In this document: positions 44,146 to 53,039 of the stretch, piece after piece
How the letters are laid out: the number at the start of each line of letters is the position of its first letter
Numbering within the stretch: the stretch's first letter is position 1
Assembly: GCA_017478205.1 (NCBI GenBank)
Contig: JAFVDZ010000091.1
Span: 1 to 64,000 of the forward strand
Origin: Spirochaetales bacterium
Lineage (GTDB): Bacteria; Spirochaetota; Spirochaetia; Sphaerochaetales; Sphaerochaetaceae
Reading direction: 5' to 3'
DNA: 64,000 bases
Made by a program: the position numbers and the translations under genes
The notes under the pieces: generated by a model
Databases searched by the model: none
The model's input: only the letters and a program-made list of their open reading frames with translations
Told to the model about the DNA's origin: nothing

Positions 44146-44877
44146 ATGAGAATTATTATTTCACCTGCAAAGAAGATGAGAGTCGATAAGGATACGTTTC
44201 CAGTTCGAACTACACCTGAATTTCTAGATAGAGCCTTGTATCTTCAATCCCTTCTGAGGACTCTGGATAGAGATGGGCTAAAGAGGGTATGGGCTTGCTC
44301 TGACAAGCTTTTAGATAAATCAAGCGAGTTCCTTTCATATGACCTTGAAAGAGCTTTGACTCCTGCATTAATTTCATACGATGGGATACAGTACCAGTAC
44401 ATGGCACCATCAGTATTTACATCAAGTGAACTCGATTATCTTTCATCAAGACTCAGAATAATTTCTGGCTTCTATGGAGTCTTGAGACCCTTTGATAAAG
44501 TTGCTCCCTACCGTCTTGAGATGCAGGCAAACTTTCCATCTAAGGGTGGGCTGTATGCCTATTGGAAAGATCTGATATACAAAAGTGTAATCGATGAAAG
44601 TAGGGTTATCCTCAACTTGGCATCTGAAGAGTATGCAAAAGCTATCAGACCATACCTTAAAAAGGATGATATTTTCATCGACTTCTATTTTGCTGAGAAA
44701 GATGGTGACAAACTTGTTGAAAAGGGAGTATATGCAAAGATTGCACGAGGTGAGATGGTAAGATATCTATCCTGTGTTAAGGCAGAGGATCTTGAGACTA
44801 TAAAGAGTTTCAATGCAGCTGGTTATGTTTTTAGCAAAGAGCATTCAAGTCAGAGGCGCTTTGTCTTCATCCGTTGA
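44146..44877 (+). CDS. yaaA: YaaA/UPF0246 peroxide-stress protein
   Basis: A 243-residue protein with the family opening IIISPAKKM and later ISGFYGVLRPFDKVAPYRLEM, NLASEEYAKAI and the C-terminal FNAAGYVFS. E. coli YaaA lowers free iron under hydrogen peroxide stress and has a DNA-binding fold. It diverges from yidD and is followed by the yqeC gene group. Confidence 0.92.
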   Translation: MRIIISPAKKMRVDKDTFPVRTTPEFLDRALYLQSLLRTLDRDGLKRVWACSDKLLDKSSEFLSYDLERALTPALISYDGIQYQYMAPSVFTSSELDYLSSRLRIISGFYGVLRPFDKVAPYRLEMQANFPSKGGLYAYWKDLIYKSVIDESRVILNLASEEYAKAIRPYLKKDDIFIDFYFAEKDGDKLVEKGVYAKIARGEMVRYLSCVKAEDLETIKSFNAAGYVFSKEHSSQRRFVFIR

Positions 44878-44919
44878 TTTTCCTTTTAAATGATGGCTCG
44901 ATACTCTAGAATTCAATGT

Positions 44920-45609
44920 ATGGAGCTTTATTCTTATATTGATAGTAATTATCTCAAAGGAGAGAGGAATATAATTAGCCTTACAGGGGGAGGCGGAAAG
45001 ACTACATTTCTTATTGGTCTTTCTTGCTTTCTCAAGAATAAAGGAAAGAGTGTTCTACTTACTACTACAACAAAACTCATAAGACCTGAGAAGTTAGATT
45101 ACAAAGTTGACCACATCTTCTATGAAAGAGATAGTGTGCTGAATTATAAACCGAAGAAAGGTGAATCTGTGTTTTATGCAAAGCTCCTTGATGAAAGAAA
45201 ATGTTGTTCAATCGATCCATCAGATATCGAATTGTTATCACATCTCTATGATGTAATCATAATTGAAGCAGATGGGGCTGCATTCCTTCCTTTAAAGCTC
45301 CACACACAAAAAGATCCAGTGGTCGTTAAAGAAACTACACTCACTGTGATGATAATGGGAGCATCTGGCTTTGAAAGAAGAGTTGAAGATGTATGCTTTG
45401 GCTCATGCAAGGAAGGGCTTGCAGATTTGAGTTTCTATCAAGCTCTCATCGATGATCCTGAAGGTGTTCTAAAGGCATCAAGGGGAGATGGTGTTGTGAT
45501 CATCAATCAATGTGATGAATTTAGCTATGAGGAACTCTTGAACTTGAAATGTAGATACAGGTTGCTCTTTGCAAGTGAAAGGGAGGATAGTATCTATGAA
45601 GTTGTTTGA
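44920..45609 (+). CDS. yqeC: YqeC, selenium-dependent molybdenum hydroxylase maturation
   Basis: A 229-residue P-loop protein: ERNIISLTGGGGKTTFLIGL, LLTTTTKLIRP and VIIIEADGAAFLPLK match YqeC. ATG 44920 gives the family's usual start, with TAGAAT ending 7 bases before it and no ribosome site. Other in-frame ATG codons at 44890 and 44893 are less convincing. It overlaps the XdhC-YqeB fusion gene. YqeB and YqeC co-occur with selenium-dependent molybdenum hydroxylases. Confidence 0.88.
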   Translation: MELYSYIDSNYLKGERNIISLTGGGGKTTFLIGLSCFLKNKGKSVLLTTTTKLIRPEKLDYKVDHIFYERDSVLNYKPKKGESVFYAKLLDERKCCSIDPSDIELLSHLYDVIIIEADGAAFLPLKLHTQKDPVVVKETTLTVMIMGASGFERRVEDVCFGSCKEGLADLSFYQALIDDPEGVLKASRGDGVVIINQCDEFSYEELLNLKCRYRLLFASEREDSIYEVV

Positions 45610-47092
45610 AAAGGCTTCCTTTCTTGAGAAAAGAAATCTTCCCTTTGCTCTAGTCACCATAACAGGCTTTTGTGGAGTAGTTCCAAGACAGACAGGAAGG
45701 ATGCTGGTAACAGAAACCGGAGAGTGCTTTGGCAGTGTTGGTGGTGGAGAGATTGAAAGAAGGGCAAGAAGAGAAGCACTCGATGCCTTGAAGAGGGGTG
45801 AAAACAGGGTTGTCGAGATCGAAACAGATATTGGAAAAGTAAGTATGGTAATTGATGTTGCATCAAAAAAGAGAAGGGCTGTAATAGTTGGATATGGCCA
45901 TGTTGGAAGAGCAATCTTCAATCTGCTCTTTGGAATTGGTTTTTCAATCGATATTGTCGATGTGAACGAAGTTGATGAAGAAAGAGCTGAGAACATATAT
46001 CGAAAAGAGAATGCGAAAGCAGGACTTCTGATGGCCAATATCGATTGCTTTACATGTGTAATTGTCACAACTCAATTTGATGAAGAGCTTTCAAAAGTGC
46101 TTGATGAATGCGATGCATTCTATGTTGGCTTCCTTGCTTCAAGAAGTAGAGCGGTACTTTCCAACAAAAGTTTCTTCGTCCCTATGGGGTATGATATCGG
46201 TGCTGAAAAGCCAGAAGAGATTGCAGTCTCTGTATGTGCAGAAATCCTGATGGCTGAAAACAAGAGAAGTGGAAGAAGCATCTCATCTGAAAGTCGAAAA
46301 TCAATTATCGTGCGTGGAACCGGAGATATCGCAACAGCTGTTATAATCAGGCTGCACAATGCAGGTTACAATGTGCTCGGTGTCGATCTTGATAAGCCAA
46401 CCCAGATAAGAAGGAATGTATCCTTTGCCGAGGCTATGTATGAAGGCTCTGTAACAGTAAGTGGTGTAGAAGCAAGAAAGATTACAGATATAAAGCAGCG
46501 CTTTGCTCTCTGGGACAAGAGGATTGTCCCAATCCTTTCCGATGAAAATCTTTCTTGTCTTCCTGATGTGAAACCTCTTGTTGTTGTAGATGCAATAATT
46601 GCAAAGAAGAATCTTGGTACAAATAGGAAAATGGCACCTTTGACAATTGCTTTAGGCCCAGGTTTCTATGCAGGCCGTGATGTCGATGTCGTTATAGAAA
46701 CAAGCAGGGGCCATGAGCTTGCAATGATAATAAAAGAGGGAGAAGCAAAACCAAACACTGGAATTCCTGGAATAATTGAAGGACACGGAAAGGATAGGGT
46801 TGTAAGAGCCCATACAAGTGGAAGTTGGAAGGGAATCAAGACGTTTGGGGATGAAGTGAAGAAGGGTGAGACTATTGCATATATTGGGGAAGAGAAAGTT
46901 GAAGCGACAATAGATGGAATTATTCGTGGTATGCTTCATGATGGTCTTGAAGTAACTTCAGGCTTCAAGGTTGCCGATATCGATCCTAGAGGACTCTCTG
47001 TCTCCTGGTGGCAGCCTTCTGACAAGGCAAGGGCCATTGCAGGGGCTGTTCTTGAGGTTGTTGATAGCTTCTTCTTTATTGAGCACATGTGA
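45596..47092 (+). CDS. XdhC-YqeB fusion protein
   Basis: A 498-residue protein. Residues 1 to about 235 match XdhC/CoxI (PRQTGRMLVTETGECFGSVG, GGEIERRARREAL, Rossmann block VIVGYGHVGRAIFNLL, VGFLASRSRAV). Residues about 240 to the end match YqeB/EF2563 (IIVRGTGDIATAVIIRLHNA, ALGPGFYAGRDVDVVIETSR, GHELAMIIKEG). XdhC proteins handle molybdenum cofactor for xanthine-dehydrogenase-like enzymes. Start ATG 45596 has GGGAGG nine bases upstream and lies 14 bases inside yqeC. I know these domains mainly as separate proteins, so the fusion is notable. Confidence 0.85.
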   Translation: MKLFEKASFLEKRNLPFALVTITGFCGVVPRQTGRMLVTETGECFGSVGGGEIERRARREALDALKRGENRVVEIETDIGKVSMVIDVASKKRRAVIVGYGHVGRAIFNLLFGIGFSIDIVDVNEVDEERAENIYRKENAKAGLLMANIDCFTCVIVTTQFDEELSKVLDECDAFYVGFLASRSRAVLSNKSFFVPMGYDIGAEKPEEIAVSVCAEILMAENKRSGRSISSESRKSIIVRGTGDIATAVIIRLHNAGYNVLGVDLDKPTQIRRNVSFAEAMYEGSVTVSGVEARKITDIKQRFALWDKRIVPILSDENLSCLPDVKPLVVVDAIIAKKNLGTNRKMAPLTIALGPGFYAGRDVDVVIETSRGHELAMIIKEGEAKPNTGIPGIIEGHGKDRVVRAHTSGSWKGIKTFGDEVKKGETIAYIGEEKVEATIDGIIRGMLHDGLEVTSGFKVADIDPRGLSVSWWQPSDKARAIAGAVLEVVDSFFFIEHM

Positions 47093-47114
47093 TAAAAAGT
47101 ATAATCTTTACTCT

Positions 47115-48398
47115 ATGCATGAAATGAACGTATTAACTTCCATAAAGGCTGTTAGAAAAGGAGCAAAGGAGCTGGCGCTGCTTTCAGATGAAGAGCGAGT
47201 CGCTCTTCTTGAGAGAGCTGCTGCCACTCTATTGGATAGATGTGATGAAATTCTCTCTGCAAATGAGATAGATCTTGAAGAGAGTAGAGAGAAGGGTATA
47301 AAGGATGCAATCCTACATAGAATTGCTCTACCTAAAGAAAAGCTTGAGTCAACCGTTCAAGCTATGAGGTCTGTTGGTAAGCTTCCTTGTCCAATTGGAA
47401 AAGTAAAGGAGAGAAGACTTTTGGATGAGGGACTCCTCCTTGAGAAGGTCACATATCCTCTTGGTGTAATTGGTATGATCTTCGAGGCTCGTCCTGATGC
47501 AATGATCCAGATAATCTCACTTGCGATCAAGAGTGGAAATGGAATCATCTTGAAGGGTGGCTCTGAAGCTAAGAATACAAATCAGGCAATAGCTAGGATA
47601 CTGTCTGACTCTCTTGATGGAGCTAAATGGATGCTCCTCCTTTCAAGCCACAGCGATGTTGATATGATGCTTAAAGCTGAAAAGGATATCGATCTGATCA
47701 TTCCTCGTGGCTCTAATGAGTTTGTCCGTCACGTCATGGAAAATACTCACATTCCTGTAATGGGCCATGCAGATGGAATTTGCAGTGTCTATATCGACAA
47801 CGAAGCAGACCTCGAGAAGGCTGTAAGGGTTGCAACGGATGCAAAGGTTCAGTATCCAGCTGCTTGCAATGCAGCTGAAACTATATTGGTGCATAGAGAT
47901 ATTGCAGCTGCTTTCCTGCCACGATTCAAGGAAAGTCTCGATAGTTACAATGTGATAATCCACGCAGATGAAGAGACAAGAAAGTATATCGAGTGTTTAC
48001 CTGCAAGTGAAGAAGATTACCACACTGAATACCTTGCATTGGAAGTTGCAATAAAGGTTGTAAAGGATATCGATGAAGCAATTGAACATATTGCTAATCA
48101 CTCCTCGCATCACACAGATGCAATCGTCACAGAAAACAAAGATAAGATTGTACGCTTCTTTAATGAAGTAGATTCAGCTGATGTTTTTGCCAATGCTTCT
48201 ACAAGATTTGCTGATGGATTCAGATTTGGTCTTGGTGCTGAAGTCGGTATCTCAACAAGCAAGCTCCATGCTCGTGGTCCTGTAGGCCTTGATGGACTTA
48301 CTACCACAAAGTGGCAGCTCAGAGGATCTGGCAATATTGTCGCATCGTACTCTGGGAAGAATGGAAAACAATTCCTTCACAAGGAGCTTGATGTATGA
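47115..48398 (+). CDS. proA: Gamma-glutamyl phosphate reductase
   Basis: A 427-residue aldehyde-dehydrogenase-fold enzyme, the second step of proline synthesis. It has PLGVIGMIFEARPDAMIQI, GNGIILKGGSEAKNTN, QYPAACNAAETILVH with the catalytic Cys, and ARGPVGLDGLTTTKW. Start is ATG 47115 (or 47124). TATAAT (47100-47105) ends nine bases upstream and no ribosome site is seen. The ATGA overlap with proB indicates co-translation. ProC is encoded at 54307. Confidence 0.95.
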   Translation: MHEMNVLTSIKAVRKGAKELALLSDEERVALLERAAATLLDRCDEILSANEIDLEESREKGIKDAILHRIALPKEKLESTVQAMRSVGKLPCPIGKVKERRLLDEGLLLEKVTYPLGVIGMIFEARPDAMIQIISLAIKSGNGIILKGGSEAKNTNQAIARILSDSLDGAKWMLLLSSHSDVDMMLKAEKDIDLIIPRGSNEFVRHVMENTHIPVMGHADGICSVYIDNEADLEKAVRVATDAKVQYPAACNAAETILVHRDIAAAFLPRFKESLDSYNVIIHADEETRKYIECLPASEEDYHTEYLALEVAIKVVKDIDEAIEHIANHSSHHTDAIVTENKDKIVRFFNEVDSADVFANASTRFADGFRFGLGAEVGISTSKLHARGPVGLDGLTTTKWQLRGSGNIVASYSGKNGKQFLHKELDV

Positions 48399-49513
48399 GA
48401 GATTTTTCTGCAATGAAGAGAGTGGTTATCAAGGTTGGAACCAACCTCATAACCCGTGACAATGGAATTGATGAAGCTAGAATCGTTGATATCTGTCGCC
48501 AGATTGCATCTCTCAGAGAGAAGGGGTATCAAGTCATATTGGTCTCTTCCGGTGCTGTAGGCTTGGGTGCAAAGGAGCTTGGACACGGAAAGAAGATTGC
48601 CTATGTTCCAATGAGACAGGCTTGTGCAGCAATTGGAAACCCAATCTTGATGAGCCATTACCGAAAGGCATTCAGTATATATGATACGATCTGTGCACAG
48701 GTTCTTCTGACAAGAAGGGATTTGAATAACAGGACCACATACAACAATCTCCGCGCTAGTGTTTCAACTCTTCTGACTCTTGGAGTAATTCCAGTTTTCA
48801 ACGAAAACGATGTTGTTGCAAACACGAATGAAATCGGTGAAATCTTTGGCGACAATGATAGGATGAGTGCCATGATCGCATCTAAGATCGATGCAGATCT
48901 TCTTATCCTCCTAACTGATATAGATGGTGTCTATACAGGAAATCCAAAGAGTGATAAGGATGCTGTCTTCATCCCTGAAATCGAGCATGTAAGTGGCAAG
49001 ATCATGAGCTATGCAAAGGGTGCTGGCTCCACATTCTCCACAGGTGGTATGAAGACCAAGCTGATGGCTGCCCAGATTGCTTCAATGGCTCATTGTGGGA
49101 CAATAATTGCATCAGGATATGAGAAGGACTCTCTTATCAGAATAATGGCGGGAGAGCTGGTTGGAACCTATATCCATCCTGAAAAGAAACTCACTCAGAG
49201 ACAGAGGTGGATCATCAACAACTCTCATGTTGGTGCCATCATGGTAGATAAAGGGGCAAAGAAGGCACTTGGAGACAAGAAGAGTCTGCTTCCTTCTGGT
49301 GTTGTAGGTGTCGTTGGGGTCTTTGATGCGGGAGATGTTGTTGCTATAATGGATACAGATGGCTTCGTCTTTGCCAAGGCAGTTCCTTACTTCAACAGTA
49401 CAGATATCGCATTGATGAAGGGGCTATCAACACAAGAGGCAGCGAAGGCCATATCAAAGGCCCACATAGATTGTTTATTCAGACCGGAGGACTTGGTTTT
49501 AACAGATGCATAA
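48395..49513 (+). CDS. proB: Glutamate 5-kinase
   Basis: A 372-residue amino-acid kinase with a C-terminal PUA domain, the first and feedback-controlled step of proline synthesis. It has VVIKVGTNLIT, ILVSSGAVGLGAKELG, NENDVVANTNEIGEIFGDND and GGMKTKLMAAQIA. AAGGAG (48381-48386) lies eight bases before ATG 48395. Confidence 0.95.
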   Translation: MRDFSAMKRVVIKVGTNLITRDNGIDEARIVDICRQIASLREKGYQVILVSSGAVGLGAKELGHGKKIAYVPMRQACAAIGNPILMSHYRKAFSIYDTICAQVLLTRRDLNNRTTYNNLRASVSTLLTLGVIPVFNENDVVANTNEIGEIFGDNDRMSAMIASKIDADLLILLTDIDGVYTGNPKSDKDAVFIPEIEHVSGKIMSYAKGAGSTFSTGGMKTKLMAAQIASMAHCGTIIASGYEKDSLIRIMAGELVGTYIHPEKKLTQRQRWIINNSHVGAIMVDKGAKKALGDKKSLLPSGVVGVVGVFDAGDVVAIMDTDGFVFAKAVPYFNSTDIALMKGLSTQEAAKAISKAHIDCLFRPEDLVLTDA

Positions 49514-50426
49514 TCCATATAGGATAATTCAGAAACGTCAGGATTTTGGCCTATCGCTTTCCAATATTGGAGCGCCAGACCAGCTTTCTATTGTCCTTTT
49601 GGACAGTGCAGATAGTGATCTCTTGGATAAGACCATCGAATGGTATCTCGAGAACCTCAACTTCAATATCCATGTGATAACAATTGAAGAGAGGATTGAA
49701 GAGAACAATCTGTCTGAAAAGTATCCAGATGTTACCTTTATCGTCTTCAAGAACCTTACTACGATAGGGGCTATGCTGAATGCAGTTGCAAATGTTACCT
49801 ATTCTTCCTATATTCTGGTTACCAGGACTGATACTCAGCTTGTGAGCTTTGATGGAGAGCTTCTATATGCTGCTATGGGCAAGGGTATAAAACCTTCTAT
49901 CATCACTCCAGTGCTTTTCAATTGTGATATGGAGATAATGAGTTCTCTGAGAAGACCCAATCTGCTTAACCGTGACATAGATCCTCAGGCCGAGGCTCCT
50001 ATTGTTGATGATTCTATTCTTCAGAGAAACCTCTATCCTATCTTTGGAATAGGGCTTTATGAAAGAGCTCTATTTCAGCGCATGAGGGGTTTCGATGAGG
50101 AGATCATAAGCGACTATTGGCAGCTTCTTGACTTTGGAATCAGGGCAAACCTTTTTGGTAATCCTGTATATACAACCGCAGCTCTTGCATTCCGCTTCTA
50201 TGAAAAGCACTCCATCATTGAAGACAACATGAATTGTGAAGGCATGGAAAGGTGCTACACTAAAGCGCTATCGATTCGCAGAATAAACGGAAGGAATATC
50301 ATCCAGAAGTGGAGACCTTATGTTGACAAGGAACTTTATAGAAACGAGATAAAGACAAAGCAGGTCGTAATTCAGAAGACAGATTTCTTCACTCTTATGG
50401 AAAACTGGGATGAAAAGGTCGAGTAA
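49506..50426 (+). CDS. Glycosyltransferase-like (GT-A fold) protein
   Basis: A 306-residue protein without signal or membrane segments. The first half resembles a GT2-type fold: LSIVLLDSADSDLLDKTIEW, a helix-strand repeat, and ILVTRTDTQLVSFDGELLY where a DxD-like motif would sit (TDT). FGIGLYERALFQRMRGFDEE resembles the acceptor-side block of family 2 enzymes. Donor and acceptor are unknown. It starts inside the last codons of proB and overlaps the amidase gene by 17 bases, so it belongs to the same transcript. Confidence 0.6.
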   Translation: MHNPYRIIQKRQDFGLSLSNIGAPDQLSIVLLDSADSDLLDKTIEWYLENLNFNIHVITIEERIEENNLSEKYPDVTFIVFKNLTTIGAMLNAVANVTYSSYILVTRTDTQLVSFDGELLYAAMGKGIKPSIITPVLFNCDMEIMSSLRRPNLLNRDIDPQAEAPIVDDSILQRNLYPIFGIGLYERALFQRMRGFDEEIISDYWQLLDFGIRANLFGNPVYTTAALAFRFYEKHSIIEDNMNCEGMERCYTKALSIRRINGRNIIQKWRPYVDKELYRNEIKTKQVVIQKTDFFTLMENWDEKVE

Positions 50427-51135
50427 GTCCCTATTTCTATTCCTTCTATTTTTTCTCATCTCAATTCCTTGTATCTTGGCATCCTGCTTTGAGGGTAGAG
50501 TGTCCACATTTATAATCGATGCAGGACATGGCGGAAAGGATCCAGGGGCTCAAGGCTTCGGAATAAATGAAAAAGATATCAACCTTGAAATTGCCAAGGA
50601 AATTGGATCGAGACTTGAAAAGAGTGGTCGCAATGTTCTTTTGACTCGCTATGATGATTATTTCCTTTCTCTTGCTGAGAGGTGTGATATAGCAAACTCA
50701 TCAACTGTCTATTCAAGTGGTTATCCTCTCTTTGTCTCTATCCATGTCAATGCATCTGAAGATGAGAGTGCATCAGGCTTTGAAGTCTACATAAAGGATG
50801 AAAGCAAGCTTGTCAATATGATTTCAAGATCGATGAATCAACTGCTTGCAATCAAGTATTCATCCTACAAGCCATCAGAACTGAATAGATTCAAAGATGA
50901 TCTGTCAATGGCTGTTGCTGAAAGCATAATCCAGAATGTGAAGAAGAATCTTCCTGAGACAAGAATCAGAGGCGTCAAGAGAGGGGATCTGTATGTTCTC
51001 AATTCAACCTGGATGCCAAGTGTCCTGATCGAACTTGGCTTTATTTCAAACAGGAAAGAAAATGGGTATCTCAAAGATGAGAGATACAAGGATCTGATGG
51101 TGGATGCGATAGTGAAAGCTTTGGAAAGCTTCTAG
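50410..51135 (+). CDS. N-acetylmuramoyl-L-alanine amidase, lipoprotein form
   Basis: A 241-residue Amidase_3 (AmiC-type) zinc hydrolase that cleaves the peptide from murein. FIIDAGHGGKDPGAQG carries the first zinc His, INEKDINLEIAKEI the Glu, and PLFVSIHVNASED the second His. The C-terminal block is WMPSVLIELGFISNRKEN. A signal peptide ending ILASC suggests lipid anchoring. The gene overlaps the glycosyltransferase-like gene upstream and, by 4 bases, the convergent def gene. Confidence 0.9.
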   Translation: MKRSSKSLFLFLLFFLISIPCILASCFEGRVSTFIIDAGHGGKDPGAQGFGINEKDINLEIAKEIGSRLEKSGRNVLLTRYDDYFLSLAERCDIANSSTVYSSGYPLFVSIHVNASEDESASGFEVYIKDESKLVNMISRSMNQLLAIKYSSYKPSELNRFKDDLSMAVAESIIQNVKKNLPETRIRGVKRGDLYVLNSTWMPSVLIELGFISNRKENGYLKDERYKDLMVDAIVKALESF

Positions 51136-51539
51136 ATGATTATCCCATCAAGGTGATCGATTTCATGCTGGATAATTTCAGCTACAAAGAGAGAAAAGCT
51201 TTCTCTCCTCTTTTTGAAGTTGATATCCTCGAACTCCACTTCGATTTTCTCATACCTTGTGCATGTTCTTTTTCCATCAAGAGAAAGACAGCCTTCCTCT
51301 GTTTGGTACTTTCCACTCTTTGAAACTATCTTGGGATTGTACATGACAATTGCAAACATCCCTATCATGACTGCAATTATTCGTTTGTTTTCGCCAATCA
51401 TGTTCGCAGCCATACCGACACAGCTGTCGCTATTTGCCTTGAGTGTATCCAGAAGGTCTCTTGCGATATTCTCATCGCTTTTAGTTGCCTTTTCGGCTAT
51501 ACGGAAAATACTTTCACCTTTAACTATATTCTTGACCAT
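51132..51539 (-). CDS. def: Peptide deformylase-like protein (short form)
   Basis: A 135-residue metalloprotein with the three deformylase motifs in short form: GMAANMIG (motif I with Met in place of the usual Gln), EEGCLS (motif II) and QHEIDHLDG (motif III, HExxH). This matches the compact deformylase-like subgroup found in clostridia and other anaerobes. The replaced Gln in motif I leaves its activity uncertain. The start codon lies only a few bases after the pncB terminator and has no Shine-Dalgarno sequence. Confidence 0.82.
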   Translation of the reverse strand: MVKNIVKGESIFRIAEKATKSDENIARDLLDTLKANSDSCVGMAANMIGENKRIIAVMIGMFAIVMYNPKIVSKSGKYQTEEGCLSLDGKRTCTRYEKIEVEFEDINFKKRRESFSLFVAEIIQHEIDHLDGIII

Positions 51540-51542
51540 ATT

Positions 51543-51571
51543 TAAAAGAATGCCGGCAAGTTATGCCGGCA
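51543..51571 (-). terminator. Terminator of pncB
   Basis: TGCCGGCA (51551-51558) and TGCCGGCA (51564-51571) are self-complementary and form an 8-bp stem with a 5-base loop. The minus strand continues TTCTTTT. The def start codon follows almost at once, so def may depend on read-through. Confidence 0.8.
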
Positions 51572-51576
51572 GATAA

Positions 51577-53016
51577 TCATTTGCTTTCTCTGCTCTTTAG
51601 AAGCAGGTTGTATTTCAGGTTTTTCAAATCCTCAGAGAGTGAAACTTTGTAGATGTGAGGATTTATCTGTCTCTTGTAACTCTTGTGAAGAGTCTCGAGA
51701 TTCTTGCTGACAGAGCTCTGAATCTCTCTGATATCTCTTACAGGAGATACTCTCTTGCCATTCTTCATCTTGAGTGAGAGAAGTGGCTTGATAGAGGTAT
51801 AATTCTTCTCCTTCATCACAAAGAAGTCACCAAGGCTGAATGGGTGATAGAAGGTATGTTTCTTTCCTGTTTCGATAACTTCATCTTCAAGACAGATCAA
51901 GTCTGCAAGCATGCTGTTTTCACTATCGTAGAAGCGATATACTTGCTTCCTTCCTGGGTTGGTTGTCTTTTCAAAGGAGTTGGATATCTTCATCACAGGC
52001 TCCATAGTTCCATCCTTGAGCTCTCTTGCAGCTAGCTTGTAGACACCATTGAGAGAGGACTGTTTTCCACCAGTGACGAGGTGAGTACCAATTCCCCAAC
52101 TGTCGATTGGAACACCATCGGAGACAAGAGTCTGAACGATTTCTTCTGTAAGATCGTTCGAGACACAGATTATTGCATCTTCAAGACCTGCCTTATCAAG
52201 ACGTGATCTTATCTCCCTTGGAAGGTAAGAAAGGTCACCAGAGTCAATTCTTACACCTATCTTGTGTCCCTTTGCCTTCTGTTCAAGTCCAATCTTTATT
52301 GCAGCTTCGATACCAGAGCCGAGAGTGTCGTAGGTATCGATCAGGAAGACAGCGTTGTCAGGGTAGAGGGATGCAAATTCTCTGAAGGCTTCCTCTTCAT
52401 TGTCAAAGCTCATGATCCAGGAGTGAGCCATTGTGCCAGAAACTGGAATTCCATACTTCTTGCCAGCATATGTATCACTGGTGACTTTTGTTCCACCGAT
52501 GAAGCTTGCTCTGGCAGCAGAGTGGCCACCATCTGGACCTTGGGCTCTTCTGAGGCCAAATTCCATAATTGCACCCTTGCCTTGGGTTGCAAATACCATG
52601 CGGCTTGCCTTTGTGGCGATAAGGGTCTGGAAGTTGACCTTGTTAAGAAGGAATGTCTCGATTAGCTGTGCATCACAGAGTCCGGTTTCGACTCTTATCA
52701 GAGGTTCGCCTGGGAATGCTATTGTGCCCTCGTCGAAGGCATAGATATCTCCACTGAAGCGATATGAAGAGAGATATTCGAGGAACCTCTCATCGAACAT
52801 CTTCAAGGATCTGAGATAATCGATGTCCTGCTCTGAGAATTTGAATTCAGCAATCTCATCGATGAGTTCCTCGATTCCAGTGAAGATTGTATAGCCTCCC
52901 TGGAACGGATTGGTTCTGTAGAACATATCGAATACAACGCGTGGGTTATGATTCTTTAGAAAATAACCCTGCATCATTGTAAGTTCATAAAAGTCAGTTA
53001 CCAGTGCCGATACCAT
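51577..53016 (-). CDS. pncB: Nicotinate phosphoribosyltransferase
   Basis: A 479-residue NAD-salvage enzyme. It opens LVTDFYELTMMQGYF and has GAIMEFGLRRAQGPDGGHSA and the phosphoribosyl-pyrophosphate region IGVRIDSGDLSYLPREIRS. GAGGGACG precedes the ATG. It follows serS after 23 bases on the same strand. Confidence 0.93.
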   Translation of the reverse strand: MVSALVTDFYELTMMQGYFLKNHNPRVVFDMFYRTNPFQGGYTIFTGIEELIDEIAEFKFSEQDIDYLRSLKMFDERFLEYLSSYRFSGDIYAFDEGTIAFPGEPLIRVETGLCDAQLIETFLLNKVNFQTLIATKASRMVFATQGKGAIMEFGLRRAQGPDGGHSAARASFIGGTKVTSDTYAGKKYGIPVSGTMAHSWIMSFDNEEEAFREFASLYPDNAVFLIDTYDTLGSGIEAAIKIGLEQKAKGHKIGVRIDSGDLSYLPREIRSRLDKAGLEDAIICVSNDLTEEIVQTLVSDGVPIDSWGIGTHLVTGGKQSSLNGVYKLAARELKDGTMEPVMKISNSFEKTTNPGRKQVYRFYDSENSMLADLICLEDEVIETGKKHTFYHPFSLGDFFVMKEKNYTSIKPLLSLKMKNGKRVSPVRDIREIQSSVSKNLETLHKSYKRQINPHIYKVSLSEDLKNLKYNLLLKSRESK

Positions 53017-53039
53017 AGCGTCCCTCTTGTTGTGTTGTT

